A DNA stretch of 64,000 nt from Tomocerus qinae (taxonomy: Eukaryota > Arthropoda > Collembola > Entomobryomorpha > Tomoceridae). The stretch lies in contig CM034546.1 of assembly GCA_020055645.1 (NCBI GenBank), positions 60,326,001 through 60,390,000 on the forward strand, read 5' to 3'. The notes beneath the pieces are model-generated. The model saw only the letters and a program-made list of their open reading frames with translations. It had not been told where the DNA came from and did no database searches. The translations under genes and the position numbers were made by a program. This document shows positions 44,393 through 54,267 of the stretch, one piece after another (the first letter of the stretch is position 1; every line of letters begins with the position of its first letter).

Positions 44393-47020
44393 TTACTGTT
44401 CGTAGAAGCCACTCATTCGTCCTGCAGACATACAAAATGAAAGCAGAGACGACAAGGGCAACCCCGGTAACTCATCTACATGGACGAGAAATTTGCTCAG
44501 GTGTTTGAATCTCAACTCGCTCAAAGCTGGGCATTCAGCCACATGGTGGACCGACGTCTCGACGCTTATTGCACACAATGGGCAGAGCGGAGACGAATGA
44601 TTCCCCAATAGATTCTGATGCTTGGCCAAGGAGGAGAAACCAGTAATTAAATGAGTGAAGACCCTGAGCGTTCTTCTACTCAAACTTGTAAAATGTTTGC
44701 TTTTGATATGTGAAGGTGAAGGCAAGAATAATTTTGTATTTTTACAATCCGTGCGTTTTTTCCAATTTTGAATATTCAATTTGTTGAAATATTTGGAGAT
44801 GACAGTTTTTGCACATTGTGCAGAAAAAGGCAGTATTGGTTCAGGACCAAAAACTGCAATTTTTGTGGATTCTTTCGCTAGTGAATCCGCCTCTTCGTTT
44901 CCTATGATCCCAGTATGACTGGGAACCCATTGAAGGGTAACGGATGCGTTTTTGGATAGTATATGCAAGGCTTTAAAACATTCAAGAATTAAGGCCGACT
45001 CTGTGTAATTAGCCTCTAGAGCTTTTAGAGAACTGAGAGAATCACTGTAGATGACTACTTCATCTCTCCAGTTCAGATCAGTGATTCTTAGGATAACCAT
45101 CAGAATAGCTACCAGTTCCGCTTGAAACACAGTAGAATATTTTCCTAAGCATTGTTGTATGATGATGTGACTGTCAGTGCTACCAACGATTGCAGCACAT
45201 CCAGCTAAGTTGTCAATTTTTGATCCGTCAGTGTAACAGACTAGTCTTCGGTTTGAAGGTGGAAGAATGACAGGTTTTTGTGCGTCTAAAACAGTAAAAT
45301 TCTTACCCATGAGGGCAGTTGAGGGAATTGAATCCATGGGGAATTCCAATTCAGGCAATTGTTTCAAAATATTTGTAATTAGATCAACGTGTGTTAATCT
45401 TTTAAGGCTCCCTCTCCCATGCCATGGAAGCCATTTTCCAGTGCAACGCAGTCGATGTGCTGTTGTAACAGCTGTTTTAGTGAGAAATAGTTCTATAGGC
45501 TCAATACCTACAATACACTCTAATGCTGCAGAGGGTGAACTATGCATAGCACTAGTGGTCATAAGACAGGCTAATCGTTGAACACTAGCCAAAGCTGTCA
45601 TTCTGGATTTGTTGTGAACAGCTGTAAGCCACGAACAAGCTGCATATGCTAAAGCCGGTCTAACTACTGCTGTGTAAAGCCACAGTGTGATTTTTGGGGA
45701 AAGGCCCCATGTTTGGCCAACAGCTCTTTTGCATTGCATAAGAGCTGCTTTTGCCTTAGCGCTTTTAACATAACAGTGGGTACTCCAAGTCAGTCCATTA
45801 TCCAAATAAACACCCAGGTACCGGACTTTATTGACAAATGCAATGTCTTTACCCCTTAATCTAAGAGGTTTCATGTTGGGTTTTTTATGCCGTGTATGGA
45901 ATATAATGATTTCTATTTTGTCAGGGTGGATAGAAAGATCCCGCTGACTGCACCAATTTTCGATGATACTGAGAGCTCTTTGCCCTAAAGCTCTTATTGT
46001 AGCTTCATCTATGCCAACCTGAAGAAGGCCAAGATCGTCAGCATATGCTTGTTTGTAGATGGAACTGACGTTGGAGAGCTTCTCCAATAGTTCATGAATC
46101 ACTAAATTCCATATTAATGGCGAAAGTACCCCCCCTTGAGGGCACCCTCGTTCAACTTTTATATTTTGTATGGCAGTTCCAACTGTTACATTAACAGTAC
46201 GATCTCTTAACATTCGTTCTATCCAACGAATAATGGCTACATTTATTCCCTCTCTTACTAAAGCGGAATGAATTGTTTTGAAGGTGGCATGACTGAAGGC
46301 CCCTTCGATATCTAGGAAAATGCCAAGAGCCATTTGATTACTCTTGAGAGCACATTCAGTGCGAGCTACATATTGATGAAGGGCAGCGTCGGTTGAAATA
46401 CCACGTAAATATGCAAACTGTCCTGCATTTTTCATTTTATTTTCAAGCTCTGGAGTTTTAATACTCCAGTCAATAAGACGTTCAAGTAGTTTCATAAAAG
46501 TAGAGATAAGTGATATTGGTCGCCACGAGTTAGCTTTTTGATAGCTACTCTTGCCTGGCTTTGGTATGAAGATTACTTTAGTTTCTCGCCAGGCTTTGGG
46601 TATATACCCAAAACAGAAGCTGGCTTTAAGAATATTGAAAAGATGTGGAGCTAATTCTTTTCTAGCCATTTGAAGCATGACTGGCATTATGCCATCGCAG
46701 GTTCCAGCTTTATACGGTCCAAAAGAGCTTACTGCCCTTTGGACTTTTTCTAAAGTGATTAACTCTGCAATAGAGCTATCAGCACAGATGCTATAGTCCG
46801 GTGTATTATTCTCTATTTGATGATCATTTGGAAAATGGATTTTCAGAAGGTGCGTTAATGATTCATCCATATTTGAAGTATAGCTGCCATCAGCAGTTTC
46901 TAATGGACCTAGTGTCCTGGTTCGGTCTTTCACGAGAATTTTAGCAAGCTTTGATGGTTGTTGAGTATCTTCAATTTCGTTGCAACAGGTTCTCCATGAA
47001 TCCCTTTTTGCTTTTCGCAA
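44393..47020 (-). CDS. LINE polyprotein: reverse transcriptase, RNase H, CCHC
   Basis: This 875-codon frame is the longest in the window. RT blocks: 'WRETKVIFIPKPGK' (about residue 144), 'SWRPISLISTFMKLLERLID' (165-184), 'FLDIEGAF' (235-242), 'RGCPQGGVLSPLIWN' (291-305) and the catalytic YADD (Y326-D329). RNase H follows, with an intact D598-E635-D660-D712 quartet (YTDGS, FQAEL, YSDS, GNEEADSLAK). A C-terminal zinc-knuckle-like motif C813-x2-C816-x8-H825-x4-C830 comes next. The enzyme copies the element's RNA at the nicked target. The first in-frame Met is internal: homologous linker sequence continues upstream to about 47,280 in another frame, so the true N-terminus is the endonuclease beyond the frameshift. 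Confidence 0.93.
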   Translation of the reverse strand: MRKAKRDSWRTCCNEIEDTQQPSKLAKILVKDRTRTLGPLETADGSYTSNMDESLTHLLKIHFPNDHQIENNTPDYSICADSSIAELITLEKVQRAVSSFGPYKAGTCDGIMPVMLQMARKELAPHLFNILKASFCFGYIPKAWRETKVIFIPKPGKSSYQKANSWRPISLISTFMKLLERLIDWSIKTPELENKMKNAGQFAYLRGISTDAALHQYVARTECALKSNQMALGIFLDIEGAFSHATFKTIHSALVREGINVAIIRWIERMLRDRTVNVTVGTAIQNIKVERGCPQGGVLSPLIWNLVIHELLEKLSNVSSIYKQAYADDLGLLQVGIDEATIRALGQRALSIIENWCSQRDLSIHPDKIEIIIFHTRHKKPNMKPLRLRGKDIAFVNKVRYLGVYLDNGLTWSTHCYVKSAKAKAALMQCKRAVGQTWGLSPKITLWLYTAVVRPALAYAACSWLTAVHNKSRMTALASVQRLACLMTTSAMHSSPSAALECIVGIEPIELFLTKTAVTTAHRLRCTGKWLPWHGRGSLKRLTHVDLITNILKQLPELEFPMDSIPSTALMGKNFTVLDAQKPVILPPSNRRLVCYTDGSKIDNLAGCAAIVGSTDSHIIIQQCLGKYSTVFQAELVAILMVILRITDLNWRDEVVIYSDSLSSLKALEANYTESALILECFKALHILSKNASVTLQWVPSHTGIIGNEEADSLAKESTKIAVFGPEPILPFSAQCAKTVISKYFNKLNIQNWKKRTDCKNTKLFLPSPSHIKSKHFTSLSRRTLRVFTHLITGFSSLAKHQNLLGNHSSPLCPLCAISVETSVHHVAECPALSELRFKHLSKFLVHVDELPGLPLSSLLSFCMSAGRMSGFYEQ

Positions 47021-47178
47021 AGCGCTGTTAAAAAGGACGCGAGTGTTTCTTAACTCTGCTTTTGATTCTAAGGTTCTTTTAGATTTGTACTTCCTAAGAG
47101 CTACTTTTAATTTTTTCCTAAGGCTAGTTAATTCCTGATTCCACCAGGGAGAAAGTTTGCCACCACTCCTGATGGTCT

Positions 47179-47814
47179 TTAGTGGGCAAGCGTTGTGGAA
47201 GGCGTCAATGATAATTTTATTGACCCTATTGACGTGTTCATCAAGTTGATCAACTGTTGTAATTGGAATGCAAGATATTTTGTTACGTTTTTCTTGACTG
47301 TCCTGCTATATAAGGACCAGTCGGCTTTTTTTGGATTTCTAAATTGAATTGGCTTAGGGGTATTTATTTCTAATTCATAGGAAATATGCATATGATCTGA
47401 GAGTGTGATATCATTTTCAACTGTCCAGTTGTGGATAAACTGTAAAAGGTTTTCAGAACAAACCGTGATGTCTAGAACCTCCTCTCTGCCTAAACCATCA
47501 CGAAAAGTTGGTTTATGTCCTTGATTAAGTATTTCGAGGTTAGAGCCTACAAAGAAATCAAGTAGGGCCTCGCCTCGTGCATTAGTATTTGTGCTACCCC
47601 ATACTGTATTGTGAGCATTGACATCCCCAGCAAATAGTATGGGTAAAGAATTTTGGTTGCAAAAGTTGACCAACCTATCTACTTCTTTTGAAATGGGATT
47701 TTTTTCCTTATCTGGTAAGTATGCTGATATCAGAACGATGTCCCTATCATCAATTTTGATTTTTACGGCAACCAAATCTCTACTCCAAAAGGAGCAAAGA
47801 GGCCAGACTTCCAA
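47179..47814 (-). CDS. LINE endonuclease, C-terminal part (frameshifted)
   Basis: This carries apurinic-type endonuclease blocks: 'VLISAYLPDKEKN', 'LFAGDVNAHNTVWGS' (metal-binding Asp/Asn), 'EVLDITVCS' and 'SDHMHISYEL' (catalytic Ser-Asp-His). It nicks target DNA to prime reverse transcription. The frame leaves the homologous path at about 47,270-47,300. From there the continuing linker (IDAFHNACPLKTIRSGGKLS, then PWWNQEL) lies in the frame that leads into the RT. So a 1-nt indel separates endonuclease from RT. The N-terminal third is in a third frame upstream. Confidence 0.9.
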   Translation of the reverse strand: MEVWPLCSFWSRDLVAVKIKIDDRDIVLISAYLPDKEKNPISKEVDRLVNFCNQNSLPILFAGDVNAHNTVWGSTNTNARGEALLDFFVGSNLEILNQGHKPTFRDGLGREEVLDITVCSENLLQFIHNWTVENDITLSDHMHISYELEINTPKPIQFRNPKKADWSLYSRTVKKNVTKYLAFQLQQLINLMNTSIGSIKLSLTPSTTLAH

Positions 47815-48122
47815 GTTATTAGATGTGACAATGCATGCCCTTTATCAGGACCCTCATATGCATGTACTTTTCCTTTTCGTGATAGGCCACAGACCTTTCC
47901 CTTGTAGGCATATGGTTCTTGAATGAAAATGACAAAATTATTCCCTAAAGGACGATTACTAATCAGAGCAGTAGCAGCTTTACAATGCTGCAGATTGGCC
48001 TGCAAAAAGCGGAGTTTACAAGAAGAGTGATCTACTGAGTCGATAATATTGGTGGTTGCCGCCGCACTATTTCCAATAGTCGGCGTATGTACCTGTGTTA
48101 TAGTGCCAGGCATTTGAAACAA
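47763..48122 (-). CDS. LINE endonuclease, N-terminal part (frameshifted)
   Basis: The frame starts at an ATG (48,122) and reaches the first endonuclease blocks: 'LRFLQANLQHCKAA' (Asn of motif I, about residues 37-50) and 'FVIFIQEPYAYKG' (catalytic Glu, about 68-80). It overlaps the next frame near 47,763-47,814, where a second indel shifts the reading frame. Together with 47,179-47,814 it makes one endonuclease domain of the expected length. The ATG is the likely pol start. Confidence 0.85.
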   Translation of the reverse strand: MFQMPGTITQVHTPTIGNSAAATTNIIDSVDHSSCKLRFLQANLQHCKAATALISNRPLGNNFVIFIQEPYAYKGKVCGLSRKGKVHAYEGPDKGHALSHLITWKSGLFAPFGVEIWLP

Positions 48123-48738
48123 ATTCGCCGCCGCCTCACCAAAACTGCATTTCGGCCGCCGCCAATAATGACATTAAGTGACGATTGCCACTTACACATA
48201 TTATGTCGAATAAAGATAAAAGCAACTGTCATTATCCAACAGTGCTTAAGTGGAAAGGCTATTTGATTACTATAGAAAATTGACTTGACAGGCCAGATTA
48301 GAAATGTAATTATTGAATATAAAAAACAGTTTAGTGTAAATAATGAATGCCTATAATTAATGACGAATGAACCAGATGAAATCACGTAGAATAGAAAATA
48401 GAAAAATAGCAAAAGTTGAAATGAGACGTACATAGTGTACAGTATGTAGTATAGTGCAGACACAGTATAAATTGTATGCAAATACATCGCCTGCACAGCT
48501 GCAATATTAGGCTTATGACTATGCCTAAAATTGAAAATTATAAAATTTGGTGAAATAATAAAGTAGGACAAAAACTTCAACTTACCGTGTGAAGATGTCC
48601 ATTTTACCATACCTTCCACTGTTTTCCGGTAAGTTTCTACCCCTGGGGGTTGGTGTAAATAATTATTTATAATAAAATTCAGCCCGTGAATTCAACCAAA
48701 ACTCCATCCCGCTGCAAAGAGCGCGGGAGGAACCAGTG

Positions 48739-48857
48739 GCTAAATTGTCTTAAATGGCTGGCTTAAACGGCCGGTCGGATGAAATTCTTTGTTAACCAGT
48801 GGCTAAATTGTCTTAAATGGCCGGCCTTTAAATTGGTAAACTTAAATGGAGATTGAC
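48739..48857. repeat. Target-site repeat GTTAACCAGTGGCTAAATTG
   Basis: The unit (GGCTAAATTGTCTTAAATGG plus flanks) occurs twice between 48,737 and 48,830. Its broken half lies on the far side of the LINE at 44,225-44,291 (GGCTGGCTAAAATGGCCAGT ...). The LINE therefore inserted into a small pre-existing tandem array. Confidence 0.75.
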
Positions 48858-49073
48858 CAGTGTTCGGTGACCAGCCATTTTAAGCAGCCAGCCGGCCGGC
48901 TAAAATGGCTAGGCGGCTGGCTAAAAACCTTGTTAGCTGGCTAAAACCGAACTACAGGGTTCGGAGACCGGCCATTTTAGCTGGCCGGCTGGCTAATATG
49001 ACTAGCCGGCTGGTCAAAAAGCTTTTTAGCCGGCTGGTCAAAAAGCTTTTTAGCCGGTTAAAAGGGAACACTG
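48858..49073. mobile_element. hAT-type MITE, CAGTGTTC termini
   Basis: The 216-bp element begins CAGTGTTCGGTGACCAGCC and ends GGTTAAAAGGGAACACTG. It is flanked by AGATTGAC (48,850-48,857) and AGATTAAC (49,074-49,081), an 8-bp duplication with one mismatch. The interior is repeated GCCGGCTGGCTAAAA units. Termini and interior resemble the 4,378-4,626 element, so they are probably one family. Confidence 0.8.
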
Positions 49074-49084
49074 AGATTAACGAA

Positions 49085-50460
49085 TTTGATCTGATTTTCA
49101 TACCCCTATGGAAACAGCCTAGAGATGATATCCAAAATGACTTTCTCACAGGGCAGGACGTTGTAACAGCCTCAAATACGTTGTTTTCACTTTAATAGCA
49201 TAGGCTTACGGGGCACCGCTCTGACTTCGACAAAAGTGTCGCGCCCTGTACTTAGATCTTTTACTGGGACAGCAATACATTGGCTTAAATTTCATCGATA
49301 GACAGTAGACTATTTAGTAGATCAATTTCTGATGCCTAAGCAAAGTGTATTGAAATGTAAAACAAAATCAGAACTGGTAGTCTAGTTACTACAAAATGAT
49401 ACATACAAAACAAACATTTATACAGGAATACCGACAGAATCCCTTGCGCAGCTAGCAATAGCATGCATTGTTGCATGAGCTTGAGCTAAAGTTTGTGCCA
49501 ATGCCAATAAGCTCATGGTGCTAATGCCAATCATGTTTGCTGGTATTTTCTTGTCGCAAAATAGGGTGCATCATTGAGTATTTAGTTCACAGTAGTTTGA
49601 TCCCCCATGGCTACTCCTCCACATACAGTAATGCAGTACCCAAAGTAACAAAAATTGCTTTGTGAATAACTTTGGTCTTGTAGTCATGACAAGTGGGATT
49701 TGACCTGCGCAAATATTTGCACATGCCTTTTAGCTTGGCAGTCGCGCAAAATCTTGGCAGATTCGCAACACCAATCACAGTCCGTTATTGACTGCCAAAC
49801 TCCACATTCAGCTTGGCACTTTGGAAAAGTTTGTCAAATCGCTCAACTGCCCAAGTGCCAAATTTTCACTAAAAGCAAATTATATCTACCAAACTACCAA
49901 TGTAAATAGACTTGGGGTCAGTTGTACCATCAACTTTTGCTTTTTACTTTGCCCTTTTGTAGGCCCTAACCTGTGACGTATAGCTAAGCTGCTGTCAAAA
50001 AATTGACCCAAAATCCCGCTTTTCATTTTAGTTAACATTGTCCACTGGTTCGTTGCATATCAATTACAAATATCAAACTGCTTATTATGATTAGATATTT
50101 TTGGCAAAAAACCCACCCGCTTCACTTAAAAAATCCCTGGGTTTATTAAAAACATACAACAATGTGCACTTAAATCTCCATCTAGATGAGCAAAGACATA
50201 CTAATTTTCTCATATTTCTATTCAAACATGTAAACAAATATACAATCAGGCGGAAACACACTGTAGCTTCTACCCATTTACGTACAATAAATGTATCGTA
50301 TCCAGACGACTTAGTTAGTGTGATATATTAGTTTTATACAAATCGTTGTGAAAATTCTATTGCTGTATACATAATTATTTTTAATTACATTTTCAATTCA
50401 TTGCTGTACTGTTCACAATTGAAGCTCCAAATTTGAAGGAATTTCATTAAGTCAATTTAA
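49085..50460. other. No gene recognised
   Basis: A moderately GC-balanced stretch to about 49,950, then AT-rich. Open frames up to 76 codons (for example 50,101-50,331, +) show no domain. Direct word repeats TTGGCA/TGCCAA occur at 49,730-49,870. Confidence 0.5.
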
Positions 50461-50466
50461 TCAGTA

Positions 50467-51183
50467 GGGGAGAGTGCTGTCGGTTGTCCGAGTTAAGATT
50501 AATAGCTAAAAAACAATAAAACCTAATTCAAATTTTTATAAAAGTCATGGTTTTATGTTCAGAGAAGTATGTCTAAAACTTCTTGGATTTTACAATTTTT
50601 TTGCGGTTAGAAAAAGATGAAAACGAATGCATCTACCATTTCCTAGAAGAAAACAATGTTTTCAGTGATGCAAGACACTAATGTTAGCAAATTAAACTGT
50701 AAAAACGTAGAGTGGACATATTATCTTAAACAAAACCATAAAGTATTTGGTTTTATTTTTTTAACCATTAGTTCTAATATGGACAACCGACAGCATACAC
50801 CAGTCGGACAACCGACAGCACAAGCCTATTTTAGTAATGACTTATTTTCCCCGGAAGGGGCATGAACAATAACCGATAATTTATATCAAATGTCAATTAT
50901 GAATATCAGTACTTTTAGTCAAAAAATTATTAACTTTTAAAATTAGTCACAGCGGCTTTAAATCAAAAGTTTGCTGACCATAAAAAAGTTACTTTAAAGG
51001 TTCAAAATCCGTATTTTAATTTTTTAGCCGTATTTTCCAGCGGATTTTTAAAATATTTTGTGACAGTCTCCATTAAAGAAACTTATATGTATGCTAAAAA
51101 TCACAGTTCATACTAACAAGTATTACTCCTAATAATGGTAGTCGGACAACCGACAGTACGGGACAACCGACAGCACTCTCCCC
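50467..51183. mobile_element. TA-flanked MITE with repeated GGACAACCGACAG motif
   Basis: The 717-bp element has inverted ends GGGGAGAGTGCTGTCGGTTG plus TCC, identical on both sides, flanked by TA (50,465-50,466; 51,184-51,185). The terminal word GGACAACCGACAG recurs at 50,781, 50,805, 51,144 and 51,161, and inverted at about 50,477. This gives several internal and subterminal copies like multiple transposase-binding sites. The TA duplication suggests a Tc1/mariner-type source. A 69-codon frame (50,656-50,865) crosses the internal motifs and is unlikely to be a gene. Confidence 0.88.
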
Positions 51184-51189
51184 TAAAAT

Positions 51190-51985
51190 ATTATAATGAA
51201 CAGTTATTCAGTAGTTGTTATCAAAATAATAGTATAGATACTCAAATAAAATTGCATGTTTGCTGTGTTAAAATATGTTAACAAAAAACTTTTGTGTTTT
51301 AATTATTGTTTTATATGCGTAAGTAATAGTAATTGCAAGATTCCACTGATGTTATTATCAGCTGTAGTTTTTCTGTATAGTATAGGCTTGCGTTTATGCC
51401 TATAGTTATATAAAAAACCCTTAAACCCAAAAAACCCGGGGTCGTGGGTTTTTTTCTAAAAAAATCCGGGTTTTTCGATACCTTATTTAGGATGGATGCG
51501 TGACGTTTGATGTCACAATGAGGATGGCTGATTGGAGGATTGGAGGGTTGGTAAACTTTGCTAGCTAGTTAGAGTGTGTGTACTTTATTTAATTTTGTTT
51601 ACTAAACAAAGGCACTGAAAACTGTAGTTATTTACTTCTATTACCAATAGGTTCCGTGAGACCTACATTCATATTATCATCCGAGGTGGGCAACAAGACG
51701 GCATCCTCTTTAATCAATGACTGTTCCATTTGTGACTTATGGTTGCACTGTTTTAACCTTTCTAATCCTTTGCCAACTTTAGTTTTTGCGTAATTTTATG
51801 CCAGTAATCATTTGGTTCATTAATAACATTAGATATTCCACAAGACATGAAGGAATGTACTATATTATCCATTGAAATGCTATCCCAGGATTCTCCGGTC
51901 TAACTGTAGTCTTCAGGAAATAGCAATTTCCTTCTTTCGTTAGTTAGTTTAATATCCTCTGGTGTTGTAACTCCTTCATTCATTA
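51190..51985. other. No gene recognised
   Basis: Includes a CCCAAAAAACCCGGGGTCGTGGG-like homopolymer-rich stretch with imperfect inverted symmetry (51,412-51,480). Otherwise AT-rich without coding signal. Confidence 0.5.
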
Positions 51986-52014
51986 TATTGGTATTCGAAA
52001 ACATTTAAAAATAT

Positions 52015-52275
52015 GCGGAAAAGTTTGAAGTAATTTGATAATATTATTCATTATTCATAAAAATTCAAAATTATTCTAAAATATTCGAAAAAGTTCGAAA
52101 TTATTCTCAACTATTCGAAAAAGTTCGAAATTATTCAAAACTATTCGAAAAAGTTTGAAATTTTACAAAACTATTCGAAAAAGTTCGAAATTGTTCTCAG
52201 CTATTCGAAAAAGTTCGAAATTATTCAAAATAGTTCGAAAATATTCGTAAATATTTAAAAATATTCGAAAAAGTT
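52015..52275. repeat. About 30-bp minisatellite, ATTCGAAAAAGTTCGAAATT
   Basis: Units of ATTATTCAAAACTATTCGAA followed by AAAGTTCGAA recur about eight times with drift. Similar words at 305-360 suggest a shared simple-sequence bias rather than a specific relationship. Confidence 0.85.
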
Positions 52276-52714
52276 CACATTCACAGTGGTCTGATTGTCA
52301 CAATGCTCACAATGATAGGAAATTAAATTCGATTAATATTAGATGTCACATAGAACAGTCAGGGATGACAAGTATAATATTTCGGCTGACATAAATAGTG
52401 AAATACATCACTTTATTTTGCGAAATATTTCACACCCAATTTTGATGAAAAGGAAAATAAATTGAAATAATTAGCCGGTTTGTCATTTTATTTTATTTTT
52501 TACCATTTTTTTCTGTTCAAAATCAAAAAATACAGTTAATTAAACAGACCCACTACTATCAGAAAGGGAAAGAGTCTAACACTCACTTTTCCTCGTGGAA
52601 TGTAACACAATAACTTACTTTTAATTTATTTTTTCATTATTTTCACTTTTAAGAAAAAATAGTTGAGAAGTGATAAAAATGTCAACCCTGAAAACAGTAG
52701 ATTAATATTGACTA

Positions 52715-53633
52715 CTAGTGAACCCAGCTAAGGGGCAAATCTACCACTCAAGAGAAATTCAACAGTAATAAAAACAATTTCGAAATTCGAAAACATCCCA
52801 TTAGGTTATTATGTTAACTTTGTAACTACAAAGTATATTTAAATTAGTATACTTTTATTTTTTACAGTGGTAAACAAAATTAGCCAAAATTAGCTGCAGC
52901 CCCAAATTCCTGATAAAAAGGAATTTCCTACACCAAATAATAATAACTGTAGATTGTAACATCAAATACAGAGAACAATGAAAGACTCTATTTTCGAAAA
53001 AGCTCCCACAAAGTTACCAAAAAGCTCCCTTTGAAAATCAAAAACATTCGATTCCCCGTGGGATTTTGGAAAAACATACAAAATCCATGAGTACAACTTA
53101 CGAATAAAATATTTTTAAAGAATAAATAGTGGTACCCAGTGCTGTTATTTAATTCTACAAAAAGATGTCGCAACTGGCACAAAGGAATCAAGATGGTAGT
53201 AAAAAGTAAACCCAGCTAAATAATTTTGTATAAGTTTGTCGATGTAGCAGAACCAATTTGGATTAGAAGTTTTGAAATGCTATTTAATACGCAAATTACT
53301 ATCATTACGAAATGTTCCCTTTCGCTAATCATTCCCATTCGATCACCCCTCACCATATCACAAAATAATCATCTTATGTAAATTTCTATTTTTGTTTTGA
53401 TGTTATCATACTATAGGCACCCAGTACCATTGCTGAATTTCAAAATGATTATGCATATTATCATTGTCTAATTTCGAAATAAGCAAATGTTAACCCATAT
53501 TGGACTTCCTTGTTTTATGAAACATGTGTTGTATACGCGCATGTGCAATGCAACAAAATGCCGCATTGTCCATGGCATAGATAGATACATAGATACCTGC
53601 GACATAGGAATAAATAATTTTATTATATAGAGA
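52715..53633 (-). mobile_element. Non-autonomous Helitron (copy A)
   Basis: Read on the minus strand, 919 bp starts TCTCTATATAATAAAATT after an A and ends CCTTAGCTGGGTTCACTAG before a T, with a CCC-TTAGCT-GGG mini-stem before the end. It is over 95% identical to 60,518-61,405. The main difference is about 30 extra bp (53,506-53,534). No coding capacity; the 67-codon frame shared by both copies is incidental. Near-identity of the two copies suggests recent mobilisation. Confidence 0.9.
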
Positions 53634-53639
53634 TGAAAA

Positions 53640-54267
53640 TAAAAAGCTATACCATGAATAATATAACATGTTTGAACATATCTTTCACGTGGAAAATAAT
53701 TATGTCAAAAATACAATGGAGCCACTCGACTACGTGTACCCTTTATTTTAATGTACACTTTCCTTTATTGACAACTGCTAAAATCTTTTATAAAAAAACC
53801 GCCAGTTTTTTACGCGAAAACAGCCACTTTTCTTTCTTATAATACTAATTCTTCAATTCTTATACTTCTTTCTCATAATACTACATTCTTTTATGCTTTG
53901 CTCTGCCAAAGCCTTTGTACGAACTACCAAATTCTTTTGTTTTACATCCGCTTTCAATATTACCCATTGAAAACAGATTGATTTGGAACCTATAACGAGA
54001 TTTTATCGGTTTTAGTAGCATAAAATTCATGAAATTCCTTTAGGTGATGTAATAGTACTCGCTGGGGTGGGTGGGGTACCCCACTTTAGGATCGGTTCTT
54101 TCAGCCTTGCAGAGAGTCGTCTTAAGTTAGAGCATTTAGGATCAGTTTAACGTTTTGAGAAATAACAAATATGCGTAAAAAAGTTAATTTAAAATGTTTA
54201 TTTTAAATTATTTACCGCATTGTTGTTCGATATTTTATTATATTTTATATATTTCGATGATCTACAG
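53640..54267. other. Distal end of intron 1; no separate gene
   Basis: AT-rich sequence with short TTCTTATACTTC-type repeats (53,830-53,890) and a GC-rich GGGGTGGGTGGGGTACCCCAC patch (54,064-54,085). It leads into a pyrimidine-poor but acceptable acceptor ending CTACAG at 54,267. Confidence 0.5.

Larger units (their letters stand above)
44292..48730 (-). mobile_element. Near-complete RNase H-bearing LINE (I/R1/Jockey group)
   Basis: A 4.4 kb element on the minus strand. It has a non-coding 5' region (48,730 to about 48,125), an endonuclease, a reverse transcriptase, RNase H, a CCHC motif and a short 3' UTR ending in (AC)n rather than poly(A). It is flanked by an 8-bp direct repeat AACCAGTG (44,284-44,291 and 48,731-48,738). 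It landed in a local repeat: GAAATTCTTTGTTAACCAGTGGC at 48,781 shows the uninterrupted target. At least two frameshifts break the polyprotein, so this copy is probably not autonomous. I see no recognisable first (gag-like) ORF; the 173-codon frame at 48,098-48,619 is hydrophobic AT-noise. Confidence 0.85.
34153..54267 (+). other. Predicted intron 1 (20,115 bp), transposon-filled
   Basis: Bounded by GTAAGT at 34,153 and by TTTCGATGATCTACAG before 54,268. It contains LINEs, foldbacks, Helitrons, MITEs and satellites listed separately. All the coding sequence I recognise inside belongs to transposons, which supports treating the interval as intron. 34,173-34,600 holds nothing recognisable. Confidence 0.6.

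Noticed and set aside
48098..48619. 173-codon minus-strand frame upstream of the LINE endonuclease as a gag-like ORF1
   Set aside because: Hydrophobic, AT-driven composition, no zinc knuckle or coiled coil, and it overlaps the real pol start.
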